The position numbers and the translations under genes were made by a program. Shown one piece after another: positions 27,099-39,930 of a stretch of 64,000 nt of DNA; the first letter of the stretch is position 1; every line of letters starts with the position of its first letter. The DNA is taken from contig NZ_PPTG01000048.1 in the NCBI RefSeq assembly GCF_002954245.1, positions 372,001 through 436,000 on the forward strand, read 5' to 3'. A model generated the notes under the pieces. The model searched no databases and was not told the DNA's origin. It saw nothing but the letters and a program-made list of their open reading frames with translations. The stretch is from Cryobacterium aureum. Its GTDB lineage: Bacteria > Actinomycetota > Actinomycetes > Actinomycetales > Microbacteriaceae.

Positions 27099-27630
27099 GT
27101 CCATTCCCGCCATCATCACAGGGCTTGTTCTGCTCGGCGTTCTCGTTCTCATGTGGCGCAGTTGGCGAAAGCGCAGTCGACGCGATGCCGCTCTCACCGC
27201 CGGCTATCCGATGCCGGATAATTCCGGAGCCGCACTGGCCGGTGCTGAGACCTATTATGTGGCGACCACTCCCCGCGATGCGCCCCTTGAGCGCCTGGCC
27301 ATTGGCGGGCTAGGCTTTCGTGCCCGCGCCGCTGTCACCGTGACCGAGGCCGGCGTAACGCTCGACCTCGATGGTAACCAGCCGGTGTTCATTCCAGGCA
27401 GTGCTATCGACGCGGTTGGTGCGGCCCAGGTGGCCATCGACCGGGTAGTCGAAACTGATGGCCTGGTGCGCCTGAGCTGGCGTCTGGCCACGGGTAGCGC
27501 TTCCGGGCCCGACGACCGCCGCGCCGTTGACAGCTTCTTTCGCATCATTGATCCGAATGATCGTGCTCGCCTCGTCGACACGATTCGAACCATTGCCGCC
27601 ACGGCCCATCAAGATGAAAGCGAGGCCTGA
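27091..27630 (+). CDS. PH-like membrane protein of the pyr operon (Rv1382 type)
   Basis: 179 residues: one N-terminal membrane helix (about 6-23) followed by a basic stop ([10 protein letters not shown]) and a soluble region that reads like the PH-like domain of small actinobacterial membrane proteins ([25 protein letters not shown]). Function unknown. A protein of this kind occupies the same slot between pyrC and carA in mycobacteria (Rv1382). It overlaps pyrC by 8 bases and is followed by carA after one base, so it is surely part of the operon. Confidence 0.85.
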   Translation: MDRSIPAIITGLVLLGVLVLMWRSWRKRSRRDAALTAGYPMPDNSGAALAGAETYYVATTPRDAPLERLAIGGLGFRARAAVTVTEAGVTLDLDGNQPVFIPGSAIDAVGAAQVAIDRVVETDGLVRLSWRLATGSASGPDDRRAVDSFFRIIDPNDRARLVDTIRTIAATAHQDESEA

Positions 27631-27631
27631 C

Positions 27632-28911
27632 ATGCCCGACTCGACCGCTCCAGACCAGGCAGAAGCAATCCAGGCTGTTCCAACGGATGCCTCACCGACC
27701 GACGCCGTCGCATCCGCTGCCGGCGCATCGCCTGAACGCAGTAGCACCTTCTCGGTTACCGACCGCCCCGGCCCGGCCGTACTCGTTCTGGAAGACGGCC
27801 GCCGCTTCGTGGGCCGCCGCTACGGCAGCGAGGGCCAGACGCTCGGCGAGATCGTCTTCGCTACCGGCATGACCGGCTACCAGGAGACCCTGACCGACCC
27901 GTCCTACGCCGGGCAGATCGTGCTTATGACTGCCCCGCACATCGGCAACACCGGAATGAACGACGAGGATATGGAGTCCCGCCAGCTCTGGGTGGCCGGC
28001 TTCATCGTGCGGGAACCGGCGCGGATCGCCTCGAATCATCGTGCCACCCGCACCCTCGACGACGACCTCGAAGCGCAGGGAGTGGTCGGGATCAGCGGCA
28101 TCGACACCCGGGCGATCACCCGCCACATCCGCTCCGCGGGCGCCATGAAGAGCGGCATCTTCTCCGGCGACGTGTTCGGCCTGTCCGAGAGCGAACAACT
28201 CGAACGGGTGCGTTCTGGTGCGGCCATGCGCGGCCGCAATCTGTCGCTCGAGGTCTCGACCGTCGAACCCTTCTCGATCCCAGCACAAGGCGAACGTATC
28301 GGCTCGGTCGCGGTGCTCGACCTCGGAGTGAAGACCAGCACCCTCACCTACCTCGCCGAACGCGGCTTCGAGGTGCTCGTGCTGCCGCAGTCGGTCACCG
28401 CCGAACACGTTCTGTCGCTGAAGCCCTCCGCCCTGTTCTTCTCCAACGGACCCGGTGACCCGGCCGCGTCTGACGCTCATGTCACCCTGCTGCAGGAAGT
28501 GCTGCGCGCGGGCATTCCCTACTTCGGCATCTGCTTCGGAAACCAGCTGCTCGGCCGGGCACTCGGGTTCCGCACCTACAAGCTGCCGTTCGGGCACCGG
28601 GGCATCAATCAGCCGGTGCTTGACAAGACCACCGGCCGGGTCGAGATCACCTCGCAGAACCACGGCTTCGCCGTTGACATGCCCATCGAGGGAATCCACG
28701 ACTCGCGCGCCGGCTTCGGACGGGTCGAAGTGAGCCACTACAGCCTCAACGACCAGGTGGTCGAAGGCATCCGCTGCCTCGACATCAACGCCTTCTCGGT
28801 GCAGTATCACCCGGAGGCCGCCTCTGGCCCGCACGACGCCAACCACCTTTTCGATCGATTCAGAGACGTTGTTCTGGCTGCGCAGTCAGCCGATGCAGGA
28901 GAGACCAAATA

Positions 28912-28912
<1 letters not shown>
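27632..28912 (+). CDS. carA: Carbamoyl-phosphate synthase small (glutaminase) subunit
   Basis: Hydrolyses glutamine and passes ammonia to CarB. The GATase class I triad is intact: the nucleophile Cys in [12 protein letters not shown], and the His and Glu in [12 protein letters not shown]. The N-terminal CarA domain starts [17 protein letters not shown] at about residue 49. The protein is 426 residues, longer than the usual 370-390, because of a low-complexity Ala/Ser/Thr/Pro N-terminus of about 45 residues. No ATG, GTG or TTG lies at a more usual start position, so the extension appears genuine. One base after the preceding gene; overlaps carB by one base (TAATG). Confidence 0.96.
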
Positions 28913-32195
<3,283 letters not shown>

Positions 32196-32199
<4 letters not shown>

Positions 32200-33122
32200 A
32201 CGCCGGCCCTGCCGTGACGGGCGGGCCGGTCGTCACCTTCGGCGACCGGCTCGAGCAGGTGTTCGACACCCAGGGTCAGCTGTGCGTGGGCATCGACCCG
32301 CACTCCTGGCTGCTCGGGGAGTGGAACCTCCCCGACACAGCGGCCGGCGTCGAATCGTTCGGTCGCGCGGTCGTCGCCGCTGCGGCCGGCCGGGTCGGCA
32401 TCGTCAAACCGCAGGTCGCGTTCTTCGAACGCTTCGGTTCGGCGGGGTTTTTGGCGCTCGAACGCGTGTTGGCCGATGCCCGGCAGGCCGGCCTGCTCGT
32501 GATCGGCGACGCCAAACGCGGCGACCTCGGCACCAGCGTCGAAGCCTACGCGCAAGCCTGGTTCACGCCCGGTTCCCCGCTCGAAGTGGATGCTCTCACC
32601 CTCGCCGCCTACATGGGTGTCGGATCGCTCGACTCACCGCTTACCCTCGCGGCAGCCAACGGTAAGGGGGTGTTCCTGCTCGCGGCGACCTCGAACTCCG
32701 AGGCAGCAAACATTCAGCGGGCAATCGTGGCCGACGGCCCCTACACAGGATCCACCGTCGCTCGTGCCATTCTCGATGACGTCGGAGCGCGTAACGCCAG
32801 GGCCGGCGCGGCTGACGCGGGGGCGGCATCCGCTCGGCCAGCGACCGGTCTGGGGTCGATCGGCGTCGTGCTCGGAGCCACTCTCGACCTGGCGGACTTT
32901 GGCATCGACGTGCGGCAGGCTCCCGGCGAATTTCGAACACCGGTGCTCGCACCCGGTTTCGGACACCAGGGAGGGAATATTATGGATCTTCCCGGGATAT
33001 ATGGTGAATACGCTGGAGGAGTTATCGTGAGTGAATCGCGCAGTGTGCTCTCGGCCGGACCTCACCGGATCGAAGAAGCCATTGAGCGCCGAGTAGCCGA
33101 AGTAGGTGCCGTCCGTGGCTGA
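32196..33122 (+). CDS. pyrF: Orotidine 5'-phosphate decarboxylase (type 2 subfamily)
   Basis: Last step of UMP synthesis. 308 residues, the longer actinobacterial/type 2 form with [27 protein letters not shown], the catalytic GDAKRGDLG and [12 protein letters not shown] start inside the carB stop. pyrD and pyrE are not in the window. The end overlaps the start of the mIHF-gmk gene by 8-17 bases depending on which GTG is used. Confidence 0.96.
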
Positions 33123-34035
33123 AAACCGTCCCACACCGCCCGAAGTCGACCGCGTGGCTGCGTCGCGCGCCGCCGTCGCTGCCAGGCGAGCCCGCGCCAA
33201 GGTCAAAGCCGAGGTCGCCTCCGGCGAACGAACTGCACTGGAGGTGCTCGCTACGGCGATCAAAGACCCGATCGGGGTTGAGGGCCGGCTGCGGGTGACC
33301 GAGCTGCTCGTGAGTATTCCGGCCATCGGTGTGACCAAGATGCAGCGCATCATCCACCGGCTTGAAATCTCGCCGTCCAAACGCCTCGGGGGCCTGGGCC
33401 GGCACCAGCGCGACCGGCTGCGGGACTTTCTCTCTGAACGGCCCACGCTGCGGCACGGCGTTGCTGACTCCAAACTCATCGTTCTCGCCGGCCCCACTGC
33501 GGTGGGTAAGGGTACCGTCGCGGGCTACATTCGCGAGAACTACCCCGACGTGCTGCTCTCCGTTTCGGCGACGACGCGCGCACCGCGCCCGGGGGAGACC
33601 GAGGGGGTCAGCTACTACTTTGTCTCCGACGACGAATTCGACCGCATGGTCGAGGCCGGCGAACTGCTCGAGTGGGCCAAGGTGCACAACGCCTACCGCT
33701 ACGGCACGCCCCGCGGCCCGGTCGACGCGGCCATCGCCGCCGGCAACAGCGTGCTGCTCGAGATCGACCTGCAGGGTGCTCGCGCCGTGCGCCGGGCCAT
33801 GCCCGAAGCCCGGCTGGTGTTTCTGCTGCCGCCGAGTTGGGACGAACTGGTGCGCCGCCTGATCGGGCGCGGCACCGAAGATGCGGCCGAACAGGCCCGT
33901 CGGCTTGAGACCGCCAAGCTGGAATTGGCCGCCCAGGGCGAGTTCGATTACCGCGTGATCAACCACGATGTCGGCGACGCTGCCCGCGAGGTCGTAGACT
34001 TGATGGAGATCCGCGCTGCATCCAGCATCTCGTAG
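33115..34035 (+). CDS. gmk: Fusion of actinobacterial integration host factor (mIHF) with guanylate kinase
   Basis: 306 residues in one uninterrupted frame. Residues about 12-107 match mIHF: a basic helix (ASRAAVAARRARAKVKAEV), TELLVSIPAIGVTKMQRII (a helix-hairpin-helix-like turn) and LEISPSKRLGGLGRHQR. Residues about 119-300 are guanylate kinase, with P-loop GPTAVGKG (about 126-133), TTRAPRPGE and LLEIDLQGARAV. In mycobacteria these are two adjacent genes (mihF, gmk). Here GMP phosphorylation and DNA binding are on one polypeptide. Start: GTG 33115 has TAGGTG nearby; GTG 33106 is the alternative. Confidence 0.93.
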   Translation: MAENRPTPPEVDRVAASRAAVAARRARAKVKAEVASGERTALEVLATAIKDPIGVEGRLRVTELLVSIPAIGVTKMQRIIHRLEISPSKRLGGLGRHQRDRLRDFLSERPTLRHGVADSKLIVLAGPTAVGKGTVAGYIRENYPDVLLSVSATTRAPRPGETEGVSYYFVSDDEFDRMVEAGELLEWAKVHNAYRYGTPRGPVDAAIAAGNSVLLEIDLQGARAVRRAMPEARLVFLLPPSWDELVRRLIGRGTEDAAEQARRLETAKLELAAQGEFDYRVINHDVGDAAREVVDLMEIRAASSIS

Positions 34036-34057
34036 CGCCCGTTTCTGCTGAATTCTT

Positions 34058-34075
34058 ACGTGTCGTACGGCACGT
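34058..34075 (+). terminator. Weak hairpin between mIHF-gmk and rpoZ
   Basis: A near-palindrome, ACGTGTC-GTAC-GGCACGT (7 bp, one G-U), followed by TTTACC. It could attenuate readthrough from the pyr operon; alternatively it is an operator for rpoZ. Confidence 0.4.
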
Positions 34076-34149
34076 TTACCTCGCATATTTTCGTTTAACA
34101 ACAGATTCGCACTGGCCTTCGGCCGTGCTCTATTAGGAGTGTGACACCA

Positions 34150-34410
34150 ATGGCGAACAAGCCCACTGGCATCATTGACCCGCCCATCGACGACCTTCTC
34201 TCCAAGGTCGACTCGAAGTACGCCCTCGTGATCTTCGCGTCCAAGCGTGCGCGTCAGATCAACGACTACTACGCCGACCTGCACGAAGGCAGCCTGTTCG
34301 ACAACGTCGGACCGCTCGTCGACTCGACCGTCGAAGACAAGCCGCTGTCGGTTGCCCTGCGCGAGATCAATGACGACAAGCTCGTTTCCCGCCCGATCGT
34401 CGAGGCCTAG
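34150..34410 (+). CDS. rpoZ: DNA-directed RNA polymerase omega subunit
   Basis: Helps assemble and stabilise the beta' subunit. 86 residues. The conserved core [24 protein letters not shown] is present, and the tail [17 protein letters not shown] is family-like. ATG 34150 is preceded by TTAGGAGTG; an in-frame GTG at 34141 is too close to that site. gmk-rpoZ-coaBC-metK order is conserved in actinobacteria. Confidence 0.95.
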   Translation: MANKPTGIIDPPIDDLLSKVDSKYALVIFASKRARQINDYYADLHEGSLFDNVGPLVDSTVEDKPLSVALREINDDKLVSRPIVEA

Positions 34411-34447
34411 TACTAGCCCAACAGCGACAAACTCTCAAGCGCGCAGG

Positions 34448-35674
34448 ATGAAGACACCTCGCACGATCGTCGTCGGTATCACCGGCGGCATCGCAGCGTA
34501 CAAAGCCGTCAACATCGTGCGCGCTTTTGTGTTGAACGGCGACTCGGTGCACGTGGTCGCCACCGCGGCGGCCCTGCGTTTCATCGGCAAGCCCACGCTC
34601 GAGGCCATCTCGCGCAATCCGGTGCATACCGACCTCTATGAGGGCGTCGCCGAGGTACGTCACGTGGCCATCGGCCAGGGGGCCGACCTCATCGTCGTCG
34701 CCCCGGCAACGGCCAACAGCATCGCTAAACTCGCCGCCGGCCTCGCCGACGACCTGCTCGGCAACACCATTCTGGCCAGCACAGCGCCGCTCGTGATCGC
34801 GCCGGCCATGCACACCGAGATGTGGAACAACCCCGCCACAGTCGCGAACGTCGCCGTGCTGCGCTCGCGCGGCGTGACCATCGTCGGCCCCGGCGTCGGC
34901 CGCCTCACCGGAACCGACTCCGGCGCTGGCCGCATGGAAGAGCCGGAGACCATTGTGGCGGTTGCGCTGGCTGTGCTCGACCGGGTGCCGGAGGCTGGCG
35001 AGGACGCGACATCCGTTCGGCAGGATCTCGTCGGTCGCCGCGTACTGATCAGCGCCGGCGGCACGCGGGAACCGCTCGACCCGGTGCGGTTTCTTGGCAA
35101 CCGGTCGAGCGGCAAGCAGGGCGTTGCACTCGCCCAGGCCGCCCTGGCCCGCGGGGCCCAGGTCACCCTCGTCGCCGCCAACCTCGAGGTTGCCGTTCCG
35201 ACTGGCGTGACGACCGTTCTGGTCGGCAGCGCCCTCGAGATGCACGAGGCCATGACGCGCGCTGCTGAGACGGCCGAGGTCATCATCATGGCCGCTGCGG
35301 TCGCCGATTATCGGCCCGAGTCCGTGCAGGTCGGCAAGATCAAAAAGGAAGACGTGGGGGACACCCTCACGCTAGAACTGGTCAAGAATCCCGACATTCT
35401 GGCCGGGCTCTCCGCTGCTCGTCGGCCAGGTCAACTGATCATCGGCTTCGCCGCCGAAACCGAAACGGATGCCGACCGGCTGCTCGCACTCGGCCGTGCC
35501 AAAATCACCCGGAAGGGCTGCGACTATCTGGTCGTGAACCGGGTGGGCGTGGACGCCGGTTTCGGCACGGAGAGTAACACCGTGACGGTGCTCGATCACC
35601 ACGGAGTTATAGTGAATGAGGGCTCCGGCAGCAAGATGTCGGTGGCCAACTGCATACTGGACCTGATCGGTTAG
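34448..35674 (+). CDS. coaBC: Bifunctional phosphopantothenoylcysteine decarboxylase/synthetase (CoaBC, Dfp)
   Basis: Two consecutive steps of coenzyme A synthesis. 408 residues. The CoaC flavoprotein half opens with VVGITGGIAAYKAVNIV and contains APAMHTEMWNN; the CoaB half begins near 196 (LVGRRVLISAGGTREPLDPVRFLGNRSSGKQG) and uses CTP. The ATG at 34448 has only a weak ribosome site, 37 bases after rpoZ. Confidence 0.96.
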   Translation: MKTPRTIVVGITGGIAAYKAVNIVRAFVLNGDSVHVVATAAALRFIGKPTLEAISRNPVHTDLYEGVAEVRHVAIGQGADLIVVAPATANSIAKLAAGLADDLLGNTILASTAPLVIAPAMHTEMWNNPATVANVAVLRSRGVTIVGPGVGRLTGTDSGAGRMEEPETIVAVALAVLDRVPEAGEDATSVRQDLVGRRVLISAGGTREPLDPVRFLGNRSSGKQGVALAQAALARGAQVTLVAANLEVAVPTGVTTVLVGSALEMHEAMTRAAETAEVIIMAAAVADYRPESVQVGKIKKEDVGDTLTLELVKNPDILAGLSAARRPGQLIIGFAAETETDADRLLALGRAKITRKGCDYLVVNRVGVDAGFGTESNTVTVLDHHGVIVNEGSGSKMSVANCILDLIG

Positions 35675-35714
35675 CTCTCTCACAAGCTCGACCAGAAGCC
35701 AGTAATCAACCGAG

Positions 35715-35730
35715 TACCGGCCTGCCGGTA
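35715..35730 (+). terminator. Short hairpin between coaBC and metK
   Basis: TACCGGC-CT-GCCGGTA is a perfect inverted repeat without a T tract. Possible weak terminator or operator in the 118-base gap before metK. Confidence 0.4.
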
Positions 35731-35792
35731 TCGGTATTAACTTGTACGCTTTTTATTCAAAACTACGTTTTCAACGAACAGAGACGGGCCAG

Positions 35793-36986
35793 ATGAGCGA
35801 TCTTCGCCTCTTCACCTCGGAATCAGTCACCGAGGGTCACCCCGACAAGATCTGCGACCAGATCTCCGACAGCATCCTCGATGCCCTGCTTACCGACGAC
35901 CCGCACAGCCGGGTTGCGGTTGAGACACTTGTCACCACGGGACTCGTGCACGTGGCCGGTGAGGTCACCACCGAGGCGTACGTCGAGATTCCGTCGATCG
36001 TGCGCAAGTGCATCACCGACATCGGTTACGACTCCTCCGACGTCTGGTTCGACGGCCGGTCCTGCGGCGTCGAAATCTCCATCGGCGGCCAGTCGCCCGA
36101 CATCGCCCAGGGCGTCGACAACGCTTTCGAAACGCGTGAGCAGTCCAGCCTCGACGACTTCGACCGGCAGGGCGCCGGCGACCAGGGCATCATGTTCGGT
36201 TACGCAACCCGCGAGACCCCGGAACTGATGCCGATCCCGATCTGGATCGCGCACCGCCTGGCCGAACGTCTCGCCTTCGTGCGCAAGAGCGGCGAACTCG
36301 ACTACCTGCGCCCCGACGGCAAGACCCAGGTCACCATCGGCTACGACGGCATCATCCCCCGCACGGTTGAAACCGTCGTGGTGTCGACCCAGCACGCGCC
36401 GTCAGTGACTACCCAGCGGCTGCGTGCCGAGGTCGAAGAGCTCGTCATTCGACCGGTGCTCGAGCGCATCGACCTCGACTCGTCCTCGCTGGCAACGCTC
36501 ATTAACCCCACCGGCCGCTTTGAAATCGGCGGGCCGCAGGGCGACGCCGGCCTCACCGGGCGAAAGATCATCATCGACACCTACGGTGGATCGAGCCGCC
36601 ACGGCGGTGGTGCGTTCAGCGGGAAGGACCCGTCCAAGGTCGACCGTTCGGCCGCCTACGCCATGCGCTGGGTCGCCAAGAACGCCGTCGCGGCCGGCCT
36701 CGCCGAACGCCTCGAAGTGCAGGTCGCCTACGCGATCGGCAAGGCTTCCCCGGTCGGTCTGTACGTCGAGACCTTCGGCACCGGCGTGCTGCCCGACGAG
36801 GAGATCACCGCGGCGATTCGTGAGGTATTCGACCTGCGTCCGGCAGCAATCATCCACTCGCTTGACCTGCTGCGGCCCATCTACGCGCAGACCGCCACCT
36901 ACGGCCACTTCGGCCGGGAGCTGCCCGACTTCACCTGGGAGCGACTCGACAAGGTCGACGACCTGCGCAGCGCCGCCGGCCTCTGA
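35793..36986 (+). CDS. metK: S-adenosylmethionine synthetase
   Basis: Makes SAM from methionine and ATP. 397 residues. Visible: [52 protein letters not shown] and the P-loop-like [26 protein letters not shown] 35793 is the conserved [11 protein letters not shown] start, with AGACGGGCC before it. An upstream in-frame ATG at 35742 would add 17 unrelated residues. priA follows after 13 bases. Confidence 0.98.
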   Translation: MSDLRLFTSESVTEGHPDKICDQISDSILDALLTDDPHSRVAVETLVTTGLVHVAGEVTTEAYVEIPSIVRKCITDIGYDSSDVWFDGRSCGVEISIGGQSPDIAQGVDNAFETREQSSLDDFDRQGAGDQGIMFGYATRETPELMPIPIWIAHRLAERLAFVRKSGELDYLRPDGKTQVTIGYDGIIPRTVETVVVSTQHAPSVTTQRLRAEVEELVIRPVLERIDLDSSSLATLINPTGRFEIGGPQGDAGLTGRKIIIDTYGGSSRHGGGAFSGKDPSKVDRSAAYAMRWVAKNAVAAGLAERLEVQVAYAIGKASPVGLYVETFGTGVLPDEEITAAIREVFDLRPAAIIHSLDLLRPIYAQTATYGHFGRELPDFTWERLDKVDDLRSAAGL

Positions 36987-36999
36987 AGCCGGCGCAGTC

Positions 37000-39012
37000 A
37001 TGACGCACTCCGGCCTCGTCGCACGGGTGCTGATTGAATCTCCCCTGCCGCAACTGGACCACCTGTTCGACTACGGCGTACCCGCCGAACTGGTCGGTCA
37101 GGTTGCGGCGGGAATGCGGGTCAAGGTGCCGTTTCGTTCCGGCGGCCGTGTCGTCGACGCGTATGTGATCGAGGTCCTGGATCCGCGAACCACTCGACGG
37201 CCGTCCGACTCTGAAACGGATGCGGCCTTCCGCGGGGCCCTCAGTCCGCTCGACTCGGTCGTGTCCTCGGCCGTCGTGCTCACGCCCGACGTGTGGAAAC
37301 TGGCGCGCCGGCTGGCGGATCGCGCTGCCGGGAACGCGAGCGACATCATCCGTCTCGCGGTCCCGCCGCGGCAGGTGCGCGTGGAAAAGGCCTGGTTGGC
37401 CGCGCAGGCCGCCATACCTACTCCGTCACCGGTCTCGATCCGCCTGGCCGCCCCCGCCTTCGTCGGCTACCCGACCGGACGGCTCGACAGTGTGATTATG
37501 GAGCATCACCGCGTCGCCGTCGCCGCTATCCCCGAACTCACGCAGCTGACCGACGGCAGCACGATCGGCCGTTGGGCCCAAACCCTGGCCGAACTCGCCA
37601 TCGCCACCGTCAGCGCAGGTCACAGCGCCATTCTTTGCGTGCCCGACTTTCGTGACCAGGACCAGGTACAAGCCGCCCTGGCCCAGCTCGCCCCGACGAT
37701 GCCGCTGAGCCGCGTCGATGCCCGCCAGCCAAACCCCGACCGGTACCGCGCCTTTTTGGCCTGCCTCGAACCCGCGCCGCGCATCATCCTCGGCAACCGG
37801 TCGGCTGTCTACGCCCCGGCACACAATCTTGGCCTGATCGCTCTCTGGGACGACGGCGACCCGCTCTACTCCGAGCCGCTCAGTCCCTACGTCAATACTC
37901 GCGACGCGGCCCTCGTGCGTCAGAAGGACAGCGACTGCGCTCTCGTGCTGCTCGGGCACTCGCGCAGCGTCGAAACCCAGCGCCTGGTCGAGCTGAATTA
38001 CCTGAGCGAGGTGAATCCGGCCGCTGATCGACACCCGCGCATCATCCCTACTGATTTTCAGTCCGAGCCCGACCAGCAGGCTCGCGCGGCCCGTATCCCG
38101 TCGGCAGCGTGGCAGGCTGCCCGCGAGGCTCTCGCGCACGGGCCCGTACTGGTGCAGGTTGCGAGCCCCGGGTATGCCCCGATGCTCGCCTGCCAAAGCT
38201 GCAAGAAGGCCGCCCGCTGCACCCACTGCCAGGGTCCGCTTGGGCTCAAGTCGGCCTCGGCTGTGCCGTCCTGTCGATGGTGCGGCGCCCTCGCTGCCGG
38301 CTGGACCTGCGCGCACTGCGACGGCACCAAGCTGCGCGTCGTTACCCTCGGCACCGGGCGCACCGCTGAAGAACTCGGCCGCGCTTTTCCGGGGGCACGG
38401 GTGATCGTCGCCGACGGCGAACACACGATTCAGACTCTCGGCGCCCAGCCGGCCCTCGTGATCGCCACCCGGGGCGCCGAACCGGTGCCGACCGGCGGCT
38501 ACCAAGCCATCCTCATCCTCGACGGCGAGCGGATGCTCGCCCGCGAATCGCTGCGCGTCGCCGAGGACTGCCTACGCTGGTGGGCCAACGCGGCCGCCCT
38601 CGCCGCCCCCGGCGCTCCAGTGCTGCTCGCGGGTGTCGGTGGTGGCCTCGCCCGGGCACTCAACTCCTGGCGGCCAGACATCTTCGCAGCGAGCGAACTC
38701 GCCGACCGACGCCACCTGCGGTTTCCGCCGGCCGTGCGCGTCGCTTCGGTCAGCGGCACCGCGGCAGACGTCGACGCTGCCCTCGCCGATCTCGGCGCCG
38801 TGGCAGGCCTTGACATACTGGGCCCGGTCGACACCGAGGCCCCCCTGGTGCGGGCGGTCGTTCGATTCGGCTACGCCCGCGGCGATGAAGTGGCCCACAC
38901 GCTCAAGGCGGCGGTCGTGCGGAATGCCGCCAAACGCCGCAAGCCGAGGTCGGGATCGTTCCAAGCGGCACCTACACTTAAGGTTCGATTCGACGACCCG
39001 GAGCTGCTCTAA
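37000..39012 (+). CDS. priA: Probable replication restart protein PriA, helicase motifs lost
   Basis: 670 residues aligned with PriA by its N-terminal 3'-DNA-binding domain (VARVLIESPLPQLDHLFDYGVP) and the eight-Cys zinc region (CQSC, CTHC, CRWC, CAHC, about residues 396-440). The motor parts are degenerate: the position of Walker A reads AIATVSAGHSAILC with no GKT, and the Walker B position reads LIALWDDGDP instead of DEEH. So ATP-driven unwinding is unlikely; DNA/protein binding may remain. This loss is known for actinobacterial PriA. It starts 13 bases after metK and abuts fmt. Confidence 0.92.
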   Translation: MTHSGLVARVLIESPLPQLDHLFDYGVPAELVGQVAAGMRVKVPFRSGGRVVDAYVIEVLDPRTTRRPSDSETDAAFRGALSPLDSVVSSAVVLTPDVWKLARRLADRAAGNASDIIRLAVPPRQVRVEKAWLAAQAAIPTPSPVSIRLAAPAFVGYPTGRLDSVIMEHHRVAVAAIPELTQLTDGSTIGRWAQTLAELAIATVSAGHSAILCVPDFRDQDQVQAALAQLAPTMPLSRVDARQPNPDRYRAFLACLEPAPRIILGNRSAVYAPAHNLGLIALWDDGDPLYSEPLSPYVNTRDAALVRQKDSDCALVLLGHSRSVETQRLVELNYLSEVNPAADRHPRIIPTDFQSEPDQQARAARIPSAAWQAAREALAHGPVLVQVASPGYAPMLACQSCKKAARCTHCQGPLGLKSASAVPSCRWCGALAAGWTCAHCDGTKLRVVTLGTGRTAEELGRAFPGARVIVADGEHTIQTLGAQPALVIATRGAEPVPTGGYQAILILDGERMLARESLRVAEDCLRWWANAAALAAPGAPVLLAGVGGGLARALNSWRPDIFAASELADRRHLRFPPAVRVASVSGTAADVDAALADLGAVAGLDILGPVDTEAPLVRAVVRFGYARGDEVAHTLKAAVVRNAAKRRKPRSGSFQAAPTLKVRFDDPELL

Positions 39013-39930
39013 ATGAAACTCGTCTTTGCCGGTACGCCCGAGGTCGCGCGGCCCAGCCTCACGGCCCTGGCTGGCACCGATCACGAGATTGTCTCCGTGA
39101 TTACCCGAGCGGATGCCCCGCTCGGGCGCAAACGCACCCTCACCCCCTCGCCGGTCGCGCAGACCGCGGCGCAGCTCGGCTATTCGGTGCTAAAGACCAA
39201 CCGACTCGACGCCGAAGCCACGGAGTCCATCCGCGCCCTCCAGCCTGACCTCGGCGTCATCGTCGCTTACGGCGGCATCGTGCGCGAGCCCCTGCTCTCC
39301 ATTCCCCGTCTCGGTTGGATCAACCTGCATTTCTCCCTCCTGCCGCGCTGGCGGGGGGCCTCCCCGGTGCAGCGCGCCGTCATCGCCGGTGATGAACTGA
39401 CCGGCGCCGCAGTGTTTCAGCTGGTACCAGAACTCGATGCCGGCGCCGTTTTCGGCAGCTTTTCTCAGCCTCTCGGCGCACATTCCACATCGGGAATACT
39501 TCTCGACGAGCTCAGCCACAGCGGCGCTGATCTGCTGCTGCGGGTCGTCGAGGAACTCGCCGCGGGCACCGCCCTAGCTGTGGCGCAGACCGGCGAGATT
39601 ACCCTCGCGGCGAAACTCGTCCGGGACGACGCGCGGATCGATTTCAGCCGACCGGCGGCATCCGTCTATAACCATATTCGCGGAGTGACCCCGGAACCGG
39701 GTGCGTTCACGACCGTGAACGGCGCGGTCCTGAAAATTCTCGAGGTCGCACCCAGCGTCGACCAACCCAACCTGCCTGCGGGAACCATTGTGCAGCGTGA
39801 AAAGACAGTGCTGGTAGGCACACGGAGCGAACCCTTGATTCTGCTGCGCGTGCAACCAGCCGGAAAGACAGCAATGACAGCGAACGACTGGTGGCGCGGA
39901 GTGGCAGCAGAGACGGTGACGGCGTCATGA
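39013..39930 (+). CDS. fmt: Methionyl-tRNA formyltransferase
   Basis: Formylates initiator Met-tRNA with 10-formyl-THF. 305 residues. Conserved KLVFAGTPEVARPSL, INLHFSLLPRWRGASPVQRAV (catalytic His in HxSLLPxWRG) and the C-terminal tRNA-binding domain. ATG directly after the priA stop, and a 4-base overlap with rsmB. Confidence 0.97.
   Translation: MKLVFAGTPEVARPSLTALAGTDHEIVSVITRADAPLGRKRTLTPSPVAQTAAQLGYSVLKTNRLDAEATESIRALQPDLGVIVAYGGIVREPLLSIPRLGWINLHFSLLPRWRGASPVQRAVIAGDELTGAAVFQLVPELDAGAVFGSFSQPLGAHSTSGILLDELSHSGADLLLRVVEELAAGTALAVAQTGEITLAAKLVRDDARIDFSRPAASVYNHIRGVTPEPGAFTTVNGAVLKILEVAPSVDQPNLPAGTIVQREKTVLVGTRSEPLILLRVQPAGKTAMTANDWWRGVAAETVTAS

Noticed and set aside
35675..35792. SAM riboswitch upstream of metK
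   Set aside because: Only a 7-bp hairpin is present in 118 bases; no multi-stem SAM aptamer pattern is visible.
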